Of a stretch of DNA of 64,000 nt, positions 1 to 8,428 are shown one piece after another. Each line of letters opens with the position of its first letter. Position 1 is the stretch's first letter. The stretch lies in contig CP144172.1 in the NCBI GenBank assembly GCA_039636865.1, positions 2,976,001-3,040,000 of the forward strand. Direction: 5' to 3'. This DNA comes from Dermatophilaceae bacterium Sec6.4 (GTDB taxonomy: Bacteria; Actinomycetota; Actinomycetes; Actinomycetales; Dermatophilaceae). The notes below the pieces were generated by a model. It saw nothing but the letters and a program-made list of their open reading frames with translations. It was not told the DNA's origin and did no database searches. Made by a program: the position numbers and the translations under genes.

Positions 1-236
1 CGGTAGGCGACATCGATGGTGATGCCCTGTTCCCGCTCGTCGCGCAGGCCATCTGTCAGCAACGCGAGGTCCATCTGGGTCGCGCCCCGGTGTCGACTCG
101 CCGCCTCGACCGCGTCGTACGTGTCCGCGAGGATCGACTTGCTGTCGTGCAGGAGGCGGCCGACCAGAGTGCTCTTGCCGTCGTCCACCGATCCTGCGAT
201 GACGAGACGTAATGGGACATTCTGTAGTGAACTCAT
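1..236 (-). CDS. cysN: Sulfate adenylyltransferase subunit 1 (CysN), N-terminal part, cut by window edge
   Basis: This is the GTPase subunit that drives ATP sulfurylase (sulfate + ATP to APS). Only about 78 codons are inside the window. They show the G1 loop [15 protein letters not shown] near residue 14 and the switch segment [18 protein letters not shown] typical of CysN/EF-Tu-like GTPases. The ATG at 236 shares one base with the TAA stop of cysD (TAATG), so the two subunits are translationally coupled, as expected for a heterodimer. The C-terminus, and whether it carries a fused APS kinase, cannot be seen. A separate cysC upstream argues against a fusion. Confidence 0.95.
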   Translation of the reverse strand, partial: MSSLQNVPLRLVIAGSVDDGKSTLVGRLLHDSKSILADTYDAVEAASRHRGATQMDLALLTDGLRDEREQGITIDVAY

Positions 237-1159
237 TAAAAATATCCCTCACGTTTGCGGTCTTCCATCGCCGCTTCGGACAATCGGTCATCGGCCCGCG
301 TCGCACCGCGTTCGGTCAAGCGGCTGACCTTCACTTCTTCGATGACCTGCGCCACCGTGCTCGCGTCGCTCTCCACCGCTCCGGTGCACGATCCATCGCC
401 GACGGTTCGGTAACGCACCGTGCGCGTACTCAGTGACTCAGCACCACGGGGACCGCCCCACGGACCAGGAGTCATCAGCATCCCGGCACGGTTGAAAACC
501 GGTCGCTCGTGGGCGAAGTAGATACTCGGCAGTGAGACGTTCTCTGCCTCGATGTAACGCCATACGTCGAGCTCGGTCCAGTTGGAGATCGGGAAGACGC
601 GAGTGTGTTCACCGGGCGCGTGGCGCCCGTTGTAGATGCGCCACAGCTCTGGGCGTTGTCGCCTGGGATCCCACCCCCCGAACGCGTCGCGGATGGAGAA
701 GATCCGTTCTTTGGCCCGCGCCCGGTCCTCGTCGCGCCGTGCCCCACCCAGCAACGCATCGAAGCCGTACTCAGAGATGGTGTCCAGCAGCGGGATCGTC
801 TGCAGCGGGTTGCGGGTACCGTCGGGGCGCTCGACGAGACGACCGTCGGCAATCCACTCTTCGACCTTGGCTACAACCAGCGTCACGCCCGCTTCCGCGA
901 CGATGCGGTCCCGGAAGTCGATCACCTCGGCCAGGTTGTGGCCGGTATCCACGTGCAGCAGCTTGATCGGTAACGGGGCGGGCCACAGCGCCTTGAGCGC
1001 AAGATGCAGCACGATCGCTGAATCCTTACCCCCGCTGAACAGCATTGCCGGGCGGTCGAATTCAGCGACCACCTCACGGATGATCTCGATCGACTCCGAC
1101 TCCAGATCACGTAACGCGGCTAGGTGGGCGGCCGTTGTCGACGCTGTATGCACGCTCAT
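236..1159 (-). CDS. cysD: Sulfate adenylyltransferase subunit 2 (CysD)
   Basis: Catalytic subunit of ATP sulfurylase, 307 aa, the usual length for the family. The PP-loop SGGKDS lies at residues 42-47, followed by the HVDTGHN stretch, and the C-terminus ends in DRKREGYF, typical of CysD. The ATG at 1159 overlaps the cysC stop in an ATGA junction. The gene is the fifth cistron of a minus-strand run sir, small CxxC gene, cysH, cysC, cysD, cysN, so supply of APS is co-expressed with its reduction. Nothing in it looks damaged. Confidence 0.97.
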   Translation of the reverse strand: MSVHTASTTAAHLAALRDLESESIEIIREVVAEFDRPAMLFSGGKDSAIVLHLALKALWPAPLPIKLLHVDTGHNLAEVIDFRDRIVAEAGVTLVVAKVEEWIADGRLVERPDGTRNPLQTIPLLDTISEYGFDALLGGARRDEDRARAKERIFSIRDAFGGWDPRRQRPELWRIYNGRHAPGEHTRVFPISNWTELDVWRYIEAENVSLPSIYFAHERPVFNRAGMLMTPGPWGGPRGAESLSTRTVRYRTVGDGSCTGAVESDASTVAQVIEEVKVSRLTERGATRADDRLSEAAMEDRKREGYF

Positions 1160-1710
1160 GCGACCTCGCTCTCATCGGTGATCTCGCGGTTCTGGCGGGC
1201 CAAGCCGAGCAGGGCGTCGACGGCCTGCCCCAGCGGGACGTGTGCGGTGTCGATGCTCATCTCGGGCAGTAGTGGCGGTTCGTACGGGTCGTCCACACCC
1301 GTCATCGCAGTGAGCTCGCCGCGAGCCGATCGGGCATACAGACCTTTGACGTCCCGCTCCCTGCAGATCTGGAGCGGGGTCGATACATAAACCTCGCGAT
1401 AGGTGATGCCTGCACCGAGATGCTGATCACGGACGGCGGCGCGGGCCCGTTCATACGGGGCAATCACCGGCACGATGACGGTCACCCCATGCCGGGCGAG
1501 CAGCTGTGCGACGAAGCCCACCCGGCGTACGTGGGTATCGCGGTCGGCACGGCTGAAACCCAGCCCGGCAGACAGGTTGGTACGCAGTTCGTCACCATCG
1601 AGTAGCTGCACCGGCACCCCATCCAGGTCGAGCCGCACGGCGAGCGCCTGAGCGATCGTCGTCTTTCCCGCGCCGGACAGTCCGGTCAGCCAGATCGTCT
1701 GCCCGCTCAT
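1156..1710 (-). CDS. cysC: Adenylyl-sulfate kinase (CysC)
   Basis: Phosphorylates APS to PAPS. About 184 aa from the ATG at 1710, which overlaps the cysH stop (ATGA) and puts the Walker A GLSGAGKTT at residues 10-18; the frame stays open upstream to 1749 but that start would intrude into cysH. Further hallmarks are LLDGDELR and the RDVKGLYARS segment. Because the neighbouring CysH has the cysteine pattern of an APS reductase, CysC may feed PAPS to sulfotransferases rather than to the assimilation route; that is inference. Confidence 0.95.
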   Translation of the reverse strand: MSGQTIWLTGLSGAGKTTIAQALAVRLDLDGVPVQLLDGDELRTNLSAGLGFSRADRDTHVRRVGFVAQLLARHGVTVIVPVIAPYERARAAVRDQHLGAGITYREVYVSTPLQICRERDVKGLYARSARGELTAMTGVDDPYEPPLLPEMSIDTAHVPLGQAVDALLGLARQNREITDESEVA

Positions 1711-2399
1711 AGGTGGATCCCACATTCGAGCTTGTCGACGCCGACCCATCGTCCGGAACGGGCATCGGCACCGAGCGCGACCCGCGCGGTGCAGGGCGCG
1801 CAGCCGATCGACGGATACCCCTGGGACAACAGGGGGTTCATGATGACGTCGTGCTCGCGCACGTAGTCAGCGACCTGCTCATCGCTCCATCCAGCCAACG
1901 GAGCAAGTTTGATCCGATCACGACGCTCGTCGAATGAGACCACCGCGGTGTCGGCGCGGGACGCACTCTCGCTGCGCCGCAGACCGGTCGCCCACGCGTC
2001 GTAGCCGTCAAGGGCGTCATCGAGCGGATGCGTTTTCCGCAGGGCACAGCACAGGTCCGGATCCCGATCGTGCAACCGCTCGCCGTACGTCACATCCTGC
2101 TCGGCAACGGTCTGCGCGGCGTGCAGGGTGACGACGCGGACCGCGTACTCGCGCTCGACCTGATTGCGAACAGCCAGTGTCTGCGCAAAGTGATAGCCGG
2201 TATCGAGGAAGAGCGCATCGACGCCGGGGAGCACGCTGCTGGCCAGGTGCAGCAACACCGTGTCCTGCATCGACGCGGCGACAGCAAATCGACTCCCGAA
2301 TGTGTAACCCGCCCACGCGATGACCTGCGACGCGCTGGCATCGTGCAACTCCCGCGCGCCATCCGCTGCGAGGTCGCGCAGTGTTGTCGTGGCGGTCAT
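1707..2399 (-). CDS. cysH: Phosphoadenylyl/adenylyl-sulfate reductase (CysH), iron-sulfur APS reductase type
   Basis: Thioredoxin-dependent reductase releasing sulfite, about 230 aa from the ATG at 2399 (ATGA overlap with the preceding small gene). The PP-loop region lies in the first 70 residues. Cysteines sit at 117-118 (CC) and at 200 and 203 (CAPC), the CC...CxxC set that binds a [4Fe-4S] cluster in assimilatory APS reductases. The C-terminal ECGIHL carries the catalytic cysteine at 226. From family knowledge this pattern indicates APS rather than PAPS as substrate. It ends in an ATGA overlap with cysC. Confidence 0.95.
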   Translation of the reverse strand: MTATTTLRDLAADGARELHDASASQVIAWAGYTFGSRFAVAASMQDTVLLHLASSVLPGVDALFLDTGYHFAQTLAVRNQVEREYAVRVVTLHAAQTVAEQDVTYGERLHDRDPDLCCALRKTHPLDDALDGYDAWATGLRRSESASRADTAVVSFDERRDRIKLAPLAGWSDEQVADYVREHDVIMNPLLSQGYPSIGCAPCTARVALGADARSGRWVGVDKLECGIHL

Positions 2400-2554
2400 G
2401 ATGCTACCGATCCACGAAGTCCGTGGAACTGCACCACGAACACCCGCAGGCAACTGCCGCAACTCCATGCACCTCGGGGCTCGACTTCGGGACGCAGATC
2501 CTCCTCCGCGCAATATGGGCAGTGGAAGGGCACGACGCGGTTGTTGGCGCTCAT
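2396..2554 (-). CDS. Small CxxC/CxxC protein in the sulfate-reduction operon
   Basis: A 52-aa protein starting at the ATG at 2554. It has CPYC near the N-terminus and CGSC about 19 residues later, with EEDLRPE between them, which suggests a minimal zinc ribbon or a thiol/iron-sulfur carrier. It overlaps the sir stop (ATGA) and the cysH start (ATGA), so it is bracketed by translational coupling and is very unlikely to be a chance frame. Comparable short proteins lie between sir and cysH in other actinobacteria, as I recall. Its function is not known to me; a role in cofactor or sulfide handling for CysH or Sir is a guess from position. Confidence 0.82.
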   Translation of the reverse strand: MSANNRVVPFHCPYCAEEDLRPEVEPRGAWSCGSCLRVFVVQFHGLRGSVAS

Positions 2555-4206
2555 CGCAGCGAACTTTCTTCGGCGCGCACGGCCCATTGAGCGAACCGCT
2601 CGTCGGGCAGGCGCTGTTCATCGAACCGGCGAGCTAGACGCTCGACGTACTCCCCCAGGTCGTCCGAGGTCACCTTCAACGAGCGCAGCTTGCGACCGAA
2701 CCCGGCATCCAAGCCGAGTCCGCCGCCCAGGTGCACCTGAAAACCGGCGACCTGCTCACCCGCGTCGTTCGTCACGATCTGACCCTTGAGGCCGATATCG
2801 GCCGTCTGAATGCGGGCGCATGAATTCGGACACCCGTTGAGGTGGATGGCGATCGGCTGGCTCAGTGCGAGGTCGTCGAGACGTCGCTCCAGTTCCTCGA
2901 CCAGCGTCTGCGCCTTGACCTTCGTCTCGACGATGGCGAGCTTGCAGAACTCCAACCCGGTGCAGGCCATCACCGAACGGCGCCACACCGAGGGCCTCGC
3001 ATAAAGCCCTACCGCCGCGATGGTCTCGATCAGCTGCTCCGTGCGCGCCGGCTCGACGTCGAGCACCACGAACTTCTGGTGGGCGGTCAGTCGAACGCGC
3101 CCGGATCCGGCATCCTCCGCCGCATCCGCGATGCTGGTCAGCACTGTGCCCGACACGCGCCCCGCGATCGGAGCGAAACCAACGTACTCACGTCCGTCGC
3201 GCTGGCGGTGTACACCGACGTGGTCCAAGGTCTGGGCCGGCAGCTCTGCCGCGGGACCATCGGGCAACGCGTAGCCCAGGTACTCCGTCTGCAGCACGTC
3301 GCGGAACTTCGACGCGCCCCAATCGGTCACCAGGAACTTCAAGCGGGCGCGATGCCGCAACCGGCGGTAGCCGTAGTCGCGGAAGATACGGACCACGCCG
3401 TACCAGACTTCTGGAATCTCCTCGAGAGTCACGAAGGCACCCAGGCGCACAGCGAATTTGGGGTTGGTGGACAGGCCGCCACCGACCAGGAGGTCGAAGC
3501 CGGGGCCGAGGGTGGGGTGGGTGACCCCGATGAACGAGACATCGTTGATCTCCGGAGCTGTGTCGGGCAGCCACGAGATCGCCGTCTTGAACTTGCGCGG
3601 CAGGTTGGACAGCTCAGGGTTGGCAATGAACCGGTCGCGGATCGCCTCGATGGCCGGGGTGGCGTCGATGACCTCATCAGCGCTCACACCCGCCACAGGT
3701 GACCCGAGGATCACCCGCGGCACGTCGCCGCAGGCCTCGGCAGTCGTCAGGCCGACGGCCTCCAGCCGCTGCCAGATCTGCGGCACATCCTCGATACGGA
3801 TCCAGTGCAGCTGGATGTTCTGCCGGTCGGTGATATCAGCGGTGTCGCGCCCGAACTGGGTGGACAGCTGCGCAATGACCCGTAGCTGGGCCGTCGTGAG
3901 CGTGCCGCCGTCCACCCGAACCCGCAGCATGAAGTACTCATCGTCCAGCTCCTCGGGGGCGATGGACGCGGTACGCCCGCCGTCGATGCCCTGTCGACGC
4001 TGGGTGTACAGCCCCCACCACCTCATCCGGCCACGCAGGTCAGAGGGGTCAATCGATGCGAATCCCTGCTTGGCATATACCTGTTCGATACGTGCTCGGA
4101 CGTTGAGACCGTCATCTTCCTGTTTCAACGTCTCGTTGCCGTTCAGGGGCTCACGATCGCCGAGCGCCCACTGTCCGTTGCTGCGGGTAGTCGTCGTTGT
4201 CGTCAT
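2551..4206 (-). CDS. sir: Ferredoxin-dependent sulfite (nitrite/sulfite) reductase
   Basis: Siroheme/[4Fe-4S] enzyme reducing sulfite to sulfide, about 551 aa. The ATG at 4206 gives the usual N-terminus; the frame is open 12 codons further upstream. The cluster cysteines are at 415, 421, 459 and 463 (C-x5-C ... C-x3-C). Tyr67 and Cys159 have the same spacing as the Tyr-Cys crosslink known in Mycobacterium tuberculosis NirA. Placement at the head of the cysH-cysN run makes sulfite the likely substrate. Expression probably starts in the 92-bp region between this gene and the divergent lipoprotein gene, which holds several inverted repeats. Confidence 0.93.
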   Translation of the reverse strand: MTTTTTTRSNGQWALGDREPLNGNETLKQEDDGLNVRARIEQVYAKQGFASIDPSDLRGRMRWWGLYTQRRQGIDGGRTASIAPEELDDEYFMLRVRVDGGTLTTAQLRVIAQLSTQFGRDTADITDRQNIQLHWIRIEDVPQIWQRLEAVGLTTAEACGDVPRVILGSPVAGVSADEVIDATPAIEAIRDRFIANPELSNLPRKFKTAISWLPDTAPEINDVSFIGVTHPTLGPGFDLLVGGGLSTNPKFAVRLGAFVTLEEIPEVWYGVVRIFRDYGYRRLRHRARLKFLVTDWGASKFRDVLQTEYLGYALPDGPAAELPAQTLDHVGVHRQRDGREYVGFAPIAGRVSGTVLTSIADAAEDAGSGRVRLTAHQKFVVLDVEPARTEQLIETIAAVGLYARPSVWRRSVMACTGLEFCKLAIVETKVKAQTLVEELERRLDDLALSQPIAIHLNGCPNSCARIQTADIGLKGQIVTNDAGEQVAGFQVHLGGGLGLDAGFGRKLRSLKVTSDDLGEYVERLARRFDEQRLPDERFAQWAVRAEESSLR

Positions 4207-4222
4207 GAGGCATAACTTTGCA

Positions 4223-4284
4223 TTTGGATTAACCAAACACAAAATGATGTCATGTTTGTCTCATCGATCGAGACGGCCGTCTCG
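4223..4284. promoter_or_regulatory. Inverted repeats in the divergent promoter region upstream of sir
   Basis: The 92-bp gap between sir and the lipoprotein gene holds TTTGG-N5-CCAAA at 4223-4237, then the block GTCTC (4258-4262) ... GAGAC ... GTCTC. Within that block CGAGACGGCCGTCTCG (4269-4284) is a perfect 16-bp palindrome. These are candidate operators for a sulfur regulator acting on the sir operon. I cannot name the regulator, and the second palindrome could instead serve the plus-strand lipoprotein gene. Confidence 0.45.
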
Positions 4285-4298
4285 CCTACGATCGTGGG

Positions 4299-5225
4299 GT
4301 GAGCAGCCCCGCGATGCCTCGGTCTCGACGTGCGGTGCTGGTGGGAGTGGCCCTCGCCGGAGTGGGCAGCGTGTCCGCATGCAGCGTCCGCCTGCAGCGC
4401 GACGCACCCGCGATACCAGGTATCCGAACCCAGGGTCCACCACCTGATGCTGCCGCCTTCCACGCCGCGCTGGCCTCATCTCTGGGTCTGCAGAACATCG
4501 CAGTCACCGAACCCAAGCCATGGGGGCCACGCCTGACAGTGATGCACCGCCAACAGGTGACCCGCCTGCTAGCGGTGATGAGATCCAACGGGATCAGCCC
4601 GAGCATGCCGAGCGCCTCGCCATCAGCCAGCCCCTCGACGAGCACGAGCACCAGCACGGCGGCTCTGGGGTATGCCGAATTTCTCGGCGTCGACACCCAG
4701 ACGCTGCAGAACGTCCGATCCAGCACGCCGACGAACACCGCGATGTTCGCCGCCCTGTTGGCCTCCTACACGGCGGCCGCCACAGTCGTCGGTCCCGCGC
4801 CTGCCTGGGTTGGGCTGCAACCAACTCAAGGTATGGCGGTCACTCTGATCCCCGCGGTGCGACGGGCCGTCTATGCACTCGAAGTTATCGCCGCGCGCAC
4901 TCCGGACAAGGATCGTTACCTGGTCGGTTCCTCCGTGCTGATCATGTCGGCGCAGCGCTCCCGGTTGGAGAAGGCAGCAGGCGCCAGCGCCCCGCCCGCG
5001 CCGCTGAGCTATCGCCTGCCCATCGCACCGATAAACCCGGCCACCAGCTCTGCACTCGCCCGAACCGTACTGGCAGCTGTTTCCCAGGCAGCTGCCCGAT
5101 CGGTGGACGCGCATCATGGATCCGTCGATGTGGTGCGGGCCGTGGTCCGCGAATGGGCTGAACCGACGGCACTGGGGTGGCGTTGGGGAGCGCCGCTCGC
5201 ACCGTTTCCCGGCCTCGCCTCGTGA
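4299..5225 (+). CDS. Putative Tat-exported lipoprotein, possibly ferritin-like (DUF4439-type) domain
   Basis: 308 aa from the GTG at 4299; an ATG at 4314 is an alternative start. The N-terminus has a twin arginine (RSRRAVLVG) and a lipobox ending VSAC around residue 28, so it is probably a lipid-anchored exported protein. A Ser/Pro/Thr-rich linker at about residues 100-120 separates two Ala-rich helical parts. The second, with AVYALEVIAARTPDKDR, is reminiscent of the ferritin-like DUF4439 proteins found near proS in other actinobacteria; this resemblance is weak. The stop overlaps the next gene's GTG start by 4 nt, so the pair is co-translated. Confidence 0.6.
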   Translation: MSSPAMPRSRRAVLVGVALAGVGSVSACSVRLQRDAPAIPGIRTQGPPPDAAAFHAALASSLGLQNIAVTEPKPWGPRLTVMHRQQVTRLLAVMRSNGISPSMPSASPSASPSTSTSTSTAALGYAEFLGVDTQTLQNVRSSTPTNTAMFAALLASYTAAATVVGPAPAWVGLQPTQGMAVTLIPAVRRAVYALEVIAARTPDKDRYLVGSSVLIMSAQRSRLEKAAGASAPPAPLSYRLPIAPINPATSSALARTVLAAVSQAAARSVDAHHGSVDVVRAVVREWAEPTALGWRWGAPLAPFPGLAS

Positions 5226-6133
5226 GCACCTCGGCAGGCGATATCCCGGTAACTTTCTCCGCTTCGATGGGTGGGCGACCCGCTGCAGATGGACCGGACG
5301 GTGCCACGTGGCTTGCTGCGCTGCCCCGCCTGATCGATGAATGCGTCGATCAGTGGGGTCTGCTTCTGGATGGCACACCGACCCACGGGCAGTGCGCCCT
5401 CGTCATACCGTGTCGTTGGCAAGGTCAGGACGTCGTGCTCAAAGTGACGTGGCCACATCCCGAAGCCCGGTTCGAGCACCTGGCCTTACGACGCTGGAAT
5501 GGGCGCGGCGCCGTGCAGTTGGTGGCAGCCGACCCGACGCGGTCGGCGCTACTGCTGGAGCGACTCGATCGATCTCGCGATCTGCATGCGTTGCCGATCA
5601 TGCAGGCATGCGCTGCGTTGGGCGGGTTGTACCGAGAACTGGACGCCGCCCCGGTCGCCAGAGTCGCGGACCTACCCACAGAGGCTGCCCGCTGGGCTCG
5701 AGAGTGCCGCGCCGGCTCGCCGCGGGTGCCGCGCCGGATGACCGAGCAGGCGGCATCTCTCCTTCGCGACCTTGGCCCGGGTAGCCGCGAAGATCTGGTG
5801 CACACCGACCTGCATTACGCGAATGCACTGGCCGCGCAGCGCGCGCCGTGGTTGGCGATCGACCCCAAACCCATCAACGGCGAGTGGGAGTTCGCGGTGG
5901 CACCGGCGCTGTGGAACCGTTGGGAGGAAGCGCTGCAGGCGGACAGCGTACGTGCCCACCTGCGTACCCGGCTCGAGATCGTCTGCGACGTGGCAGGCCT
6001 GGATCGGGACCGTGCGCGCGGCTGGTCCTTCGTACGGCTGGTGCTGAATGCGCTGTGGGAAGCCGAGAAAACCCCGCCAGATCAGGACGCGTTGTCCTGC
6101 TACATATCCGCAGCTAAAGCAATGCAGGAGTGA
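5222..6133 (+). CDS. Aminoglycoside/hydroxyurea-type small-molecule phosphotransferase
   Basis: 303 aa from the GTG at 5222, which overlaps the lipoprotein stop (GTGA). The kinase-like fold is supported by LVHTDLHYANAL (catalytic Asp and Asn) followed by WLAIDPKPINGEWEF, the metal-binding segment of the APH(6)/hydroxyurea phosphotransferase group. Substrate cannot be told from sequence. Members of this group are often housekeeping proteins, so calling it antibiotic resistance would be unsafe. Coupling to an exported lipoprotein is conserved in some actinobacteria to my recollection; the meaning is unclear. Confidence 0.8.
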   Translation: MSTSAGDIPVTFSASMGGRPAADGPDGATWLAALPRLIDECVDQWGLLLDGTPTHGQCALVIPCRWQGQDVVLKVTWPHPEARFEHLALRRWNGRGAVQLVAADPTRSALLLERLDRSRDLHALPIMQACAALGGLYRELDAAPVARVADLPTEAARWARECRAGSPRVPRRMTEQAASLLRDLGPGSREDLVHTDLHYANALAAQRAPWLAIDPKPINGEWEFAVAPALWNRWEEALQADSVRAHLRTRLEIVCDVAGLDRDRARGWSFVRLVLNALWEAEKTPPDQDALSCYISAAKAMQE

Positions 6134-6148
6134 TCAGACCCCTAGCAC

Positions 6149-6910
6149 CTACTTGGTCTGGCTGGAAAGCACCTGCTGGAAAGAGTTGGGGACGGTGAGC
6201 AGGGTCTTGTAGTCCGGGCCGGTGCTGGACAGCTGCTTCCCATTGAAGAAGAACGTGGGGGTTCCGTTGACGTTGGCCTTGTTTGCGGCGGTCTGGGTCG
6301 CTTGCACATAACTCTCGTATTTCTTCGACGTCACGCAATTGTCGAAGGTCTTCTTCGCGGCACCGGTTATACCCGCGGTCGCCCCGAATCCTTCGATCTG
6401 AGCTTGGGTGTAACCCTTACCCTCCTGCGTCGGTTGTCCCGCGAAGTTGGCTGTGTGGTAGGGCTCGAACTTTCCGGCGTCCGCTGCGCAGAACGCCCCG
6501 TTGGCAGCCAACGTAGAGGCATTGTTCTGCAGATTGGTGTCCAGGAAACTCAACACATGGTACGTGAGCTTGATCGAGCCCGCCTTTGCCATAGCCATGA
6601 TCTGCGGGCCGTTTGCCTTCTCGAACTCGTTGCAGATCGGGCATTGGAAGTCTTCGTACACATCAACCGTCGGTACCCCGGCCTTGGCAACACCCGGATA
6701 GGGATTGATGCCCTTGCCACCGGCGATGGCGCCCTTCGGCAACGCGCTGTTGGACGCGTTCACATTGGTCTTCTGAGACTGCGTGACCAGAACGGCGCCG
6801 CCAGCTGCCAGCAGCACCACAACAGCCACGACAGCGGCGATCAGTGCCCTGGACGGGCCCTTGGGTGGTGCAAGAGACTTGATTTCTGCGGACCGGTCCG
6901 GACGACTCAT
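6149..6910 (-). CDS. Membrane-anchored DsbA-family thioredoxin-fold protein
   Basis: About 253 aa from the ATG at 6910. One transmembrane segment (residues 22-44) is followed by an exported DsbA-like domain with active site CPIC at 90-93 (FQCPIC) and the cis-proline region NGTPTFFFNGK. It likely oxidises or isomerises cysteines in exported proteins. It lies 31 nt after the MauE-like gene, whose CGC motif could be its redox partner. Two further cysteines, in GAFCAAD and FDNCVTS, may form a structural disulfide. The frame is open upstream to 6970 but the ATG at 6910 gives the standard N-terminus. Confidence 0.87.
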   Translation of the reverse strand: MSRPDRSAEIKSLAPPKGPSRALIAAVVAVVVLLAAGGAVLVTQSQKTNVNASNSALPKGAIAGGKGINPYPGVAKAGVPTVDVYEDFQCPICNEFEKANGPQIMAMAKAGSIKLTYHVLSFLDTNLQNNASTLAANGAFCAADAGKFEPYHTANFAGQPTQEGKGYTQAQIEGFGATAGITGAAKKTFDNCVTSKKYESYVQATQTAANKANVNGTPTFFFNGKQLSSTGPDYKTLLTVPNSFQQVLSSQTK

Positions 6911-6941
6911 GCCGCGGAGTGTAGCCGGGGCAGATATGTGC

Positions 6942-7430
6942 TCAGCGGTCCCACAATGCCCGGTCGACACTGAGCCTGGTCACGGGAAAGAGCACGAGCC
7001 AGACCGCGCACAGCAACAGCGCGACGTCCCGCGCGATATCCAGGGCGTAGCTCGTCGTAGCCGCGGTTCCCCCGCCACCGAAACATCCACAGTCGATCGA
7101 GATGCCGCGAGCCCACACCGAGACAATGCCGGCGATGAACGCCGTCATCAGCAAACCGCCGAGAACCGCGATCCAACGGGTCAGCAACCCGACGATCAAC
7201 AGCACCCCGAGAATGATTTCGAAGAACGGCATGAACACACCCCAGATGTTCGCCAGGTCGTACGACAGAATCTGGAACGCGCGGGTGGCCTGTTGGGTCT
7301 GGGCGATGTGTTGAGCCTTGTCCACCCCCGCAACCAGGTACGTCGCTCCGAGGATGAGTCGGGCAGCGACGCCTATCCACCGGGTGATGGTCGTTGCACC
7401 GATCCGCGAAACACGGTTTGTCGTCGTCAC
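6942..7430 (-). CDS. MauE/DoxX-like membrane protein
   Basis: About 162 aa from a GTG at 7430, the start uncertain because no clear Shine-Dalgarno is visible; the frame is open to 7490. Four hydrophobic helices and the motif IDCGCFGGGG (cysteines about 114 and 116) match the MauE family, membrane proteins thought to support disulfide chemistry for partner thioredoxin-fold proteins. It is immediately upstream of the DsbA-like gene in the same direction, so the two probably form one redox relay. There is no methylamine dehydrogenase gene nearby, so a methylamine role is unlikely. Confidence 0.82.
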   Translation of the reverse strand: MTTTNRVSRIGATTITRWIGVAARLILGATYLVAGVDKAQHIAQTQQATRAFQILSYDLANIWGVFMPFFEIILGVLLIVGLLTRWIAVLGGLLMTAFIAGIVSVWARGISIDCGCFGGGGTAATTSYALDIARDVALLLCAVWLVLFPVTRLSVDRALWDR

Positions 7431-7513
7431 GGGGTCATCGTAGGTCTGCGGGCTAGGTGAGCCCCCGCCGTGAGGGGCTGACCCACCCAACGCGGGGCCA
7501 CTATCATCCGCTC

Positions 7514-8380
7514 ATGCACCCAGAGAACCGTGCGCCTCGCTCCTCACCCCGTGAGGCGCTGCGCCGCTCACCACGCTGGCTGAAGGACGCCCTCGGTACG
7601 TCCGCCACCACGGGCATGGTGGTTGCTGCGCGCCTGACTGACGGAAAGGGACGACGTACTACCGACCCGGAGTCCGCACTCAACGACGCGTGCGTAACCG
7701 TCGTGGTCAAGACCTTCCTGCGACCCGACGTCGCGCGTCGCCTCGTACGGTCGCTGCGCCGTCAGTTCGGCGGGCGCATCGTGATCGCCGATGATTCGCG
7801 GAAGCCGATGACCCACCACGACCCGCTGGTCGATGTCGTGGCGCTGCCCTTCAATTCCGGGGTGGCCCATGGGCGCAACGCCGCCCTGGACATGGTGACG
7901 ACCGAGTTCATACTTCTTGCAGACGATGACACTGTGTTCACCGCCGCGTGCGACATCACCGCGGCACGCACCTACCTGCAGGAGAACCTCGAGGTCGACA
8001 TCGTCGGTTTCAGCCTGATCCACCTGCCCAAACGCTACGTCGCGAGCTCAGAACCTGCCCCGTTGTTCCCGGGACACAAGGCTCCCTTGCGGGCCCACGA
8101 CCACCTCATCGGTGGTCTACCGGTTCGCCACAAAATCGACCAGGTCTATCTCGCGAGAACCGAATCCATCCGCAAGGTCCGATGGGACGAGCGGCTGCGA
8201 ATGGTGGATCACCGCGACTTCTTCTCCCGGGCGAGCGGCGTCCTGATCACAGTGTTGGACGAGGGCAACTTCCTGTATCACGCGCGCACGCCGTTGCGGA
8301 AGGAGTACAACTCCTACCGCAACGACGTGAATGCCGACCTGATCAAGCTCGCAGAGATCTGGAGTTCGCAGCCCGGCTGA
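7514..8380 (+). CDS. Family 2 (GT-A fold) glycosyltransferase
   Basis: 288 aa from the ATG at 7514. It has the GT-A layout: ACVTVVVKTFLRPD at the first strand, IVIADDSR, GVAHGRNAALD, and the DxD-type metal site LLADDDTVF. The C-terminal WDERLRMVDHRDFF resembles the acceptor region of beta-1,4-N-acetylgalactosaminyltransferase-like enzymes. No signal peptide or membrane segment is seen, so it is probably cytoplasmic, acting on a wall or surface glycan. It is a lone gene, convergent with proS, so the donor and acceptor sugars cannot be inferred. Confidence 0.82.
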   Translation: MHPENRAPRSSPREALRRSPRWLKDALGTSATTGMVVAARLTDGKGRRTTDPESALNDACVTVVVKTFLRPDVARRLVRSLRRQFGGRIVIADDSRKPMTHHDPLVDVVALPFNSGVAHGRNAALDMVTTEFILLADDDTVFTAACDITAARTYLQENLEVDIVGFSLIHLPKRYVASSEPAPLFPGHKAPLRAHDHLIGGLPVRHKIDQVYLARTESIRKVRWDERLRMVDHRDFFSRASGVLITVLDEGNFLYHARTPLRKEYNSYRNDVNADLIKLAEIWSSQPG

Positions 8381-8428
8381 GAGCCATGGTCAGCTCCGAC
8401 CCAGGGTGACGGCACCCGACAGGGTTGC

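Noticed and set aside
5222..6133. Aminoglycoside resistance gene
   Set aside because: The fold fits, but this group is widespread and chromosomal, coupled to a lipoprotein gene; resistance cannot be claimed.
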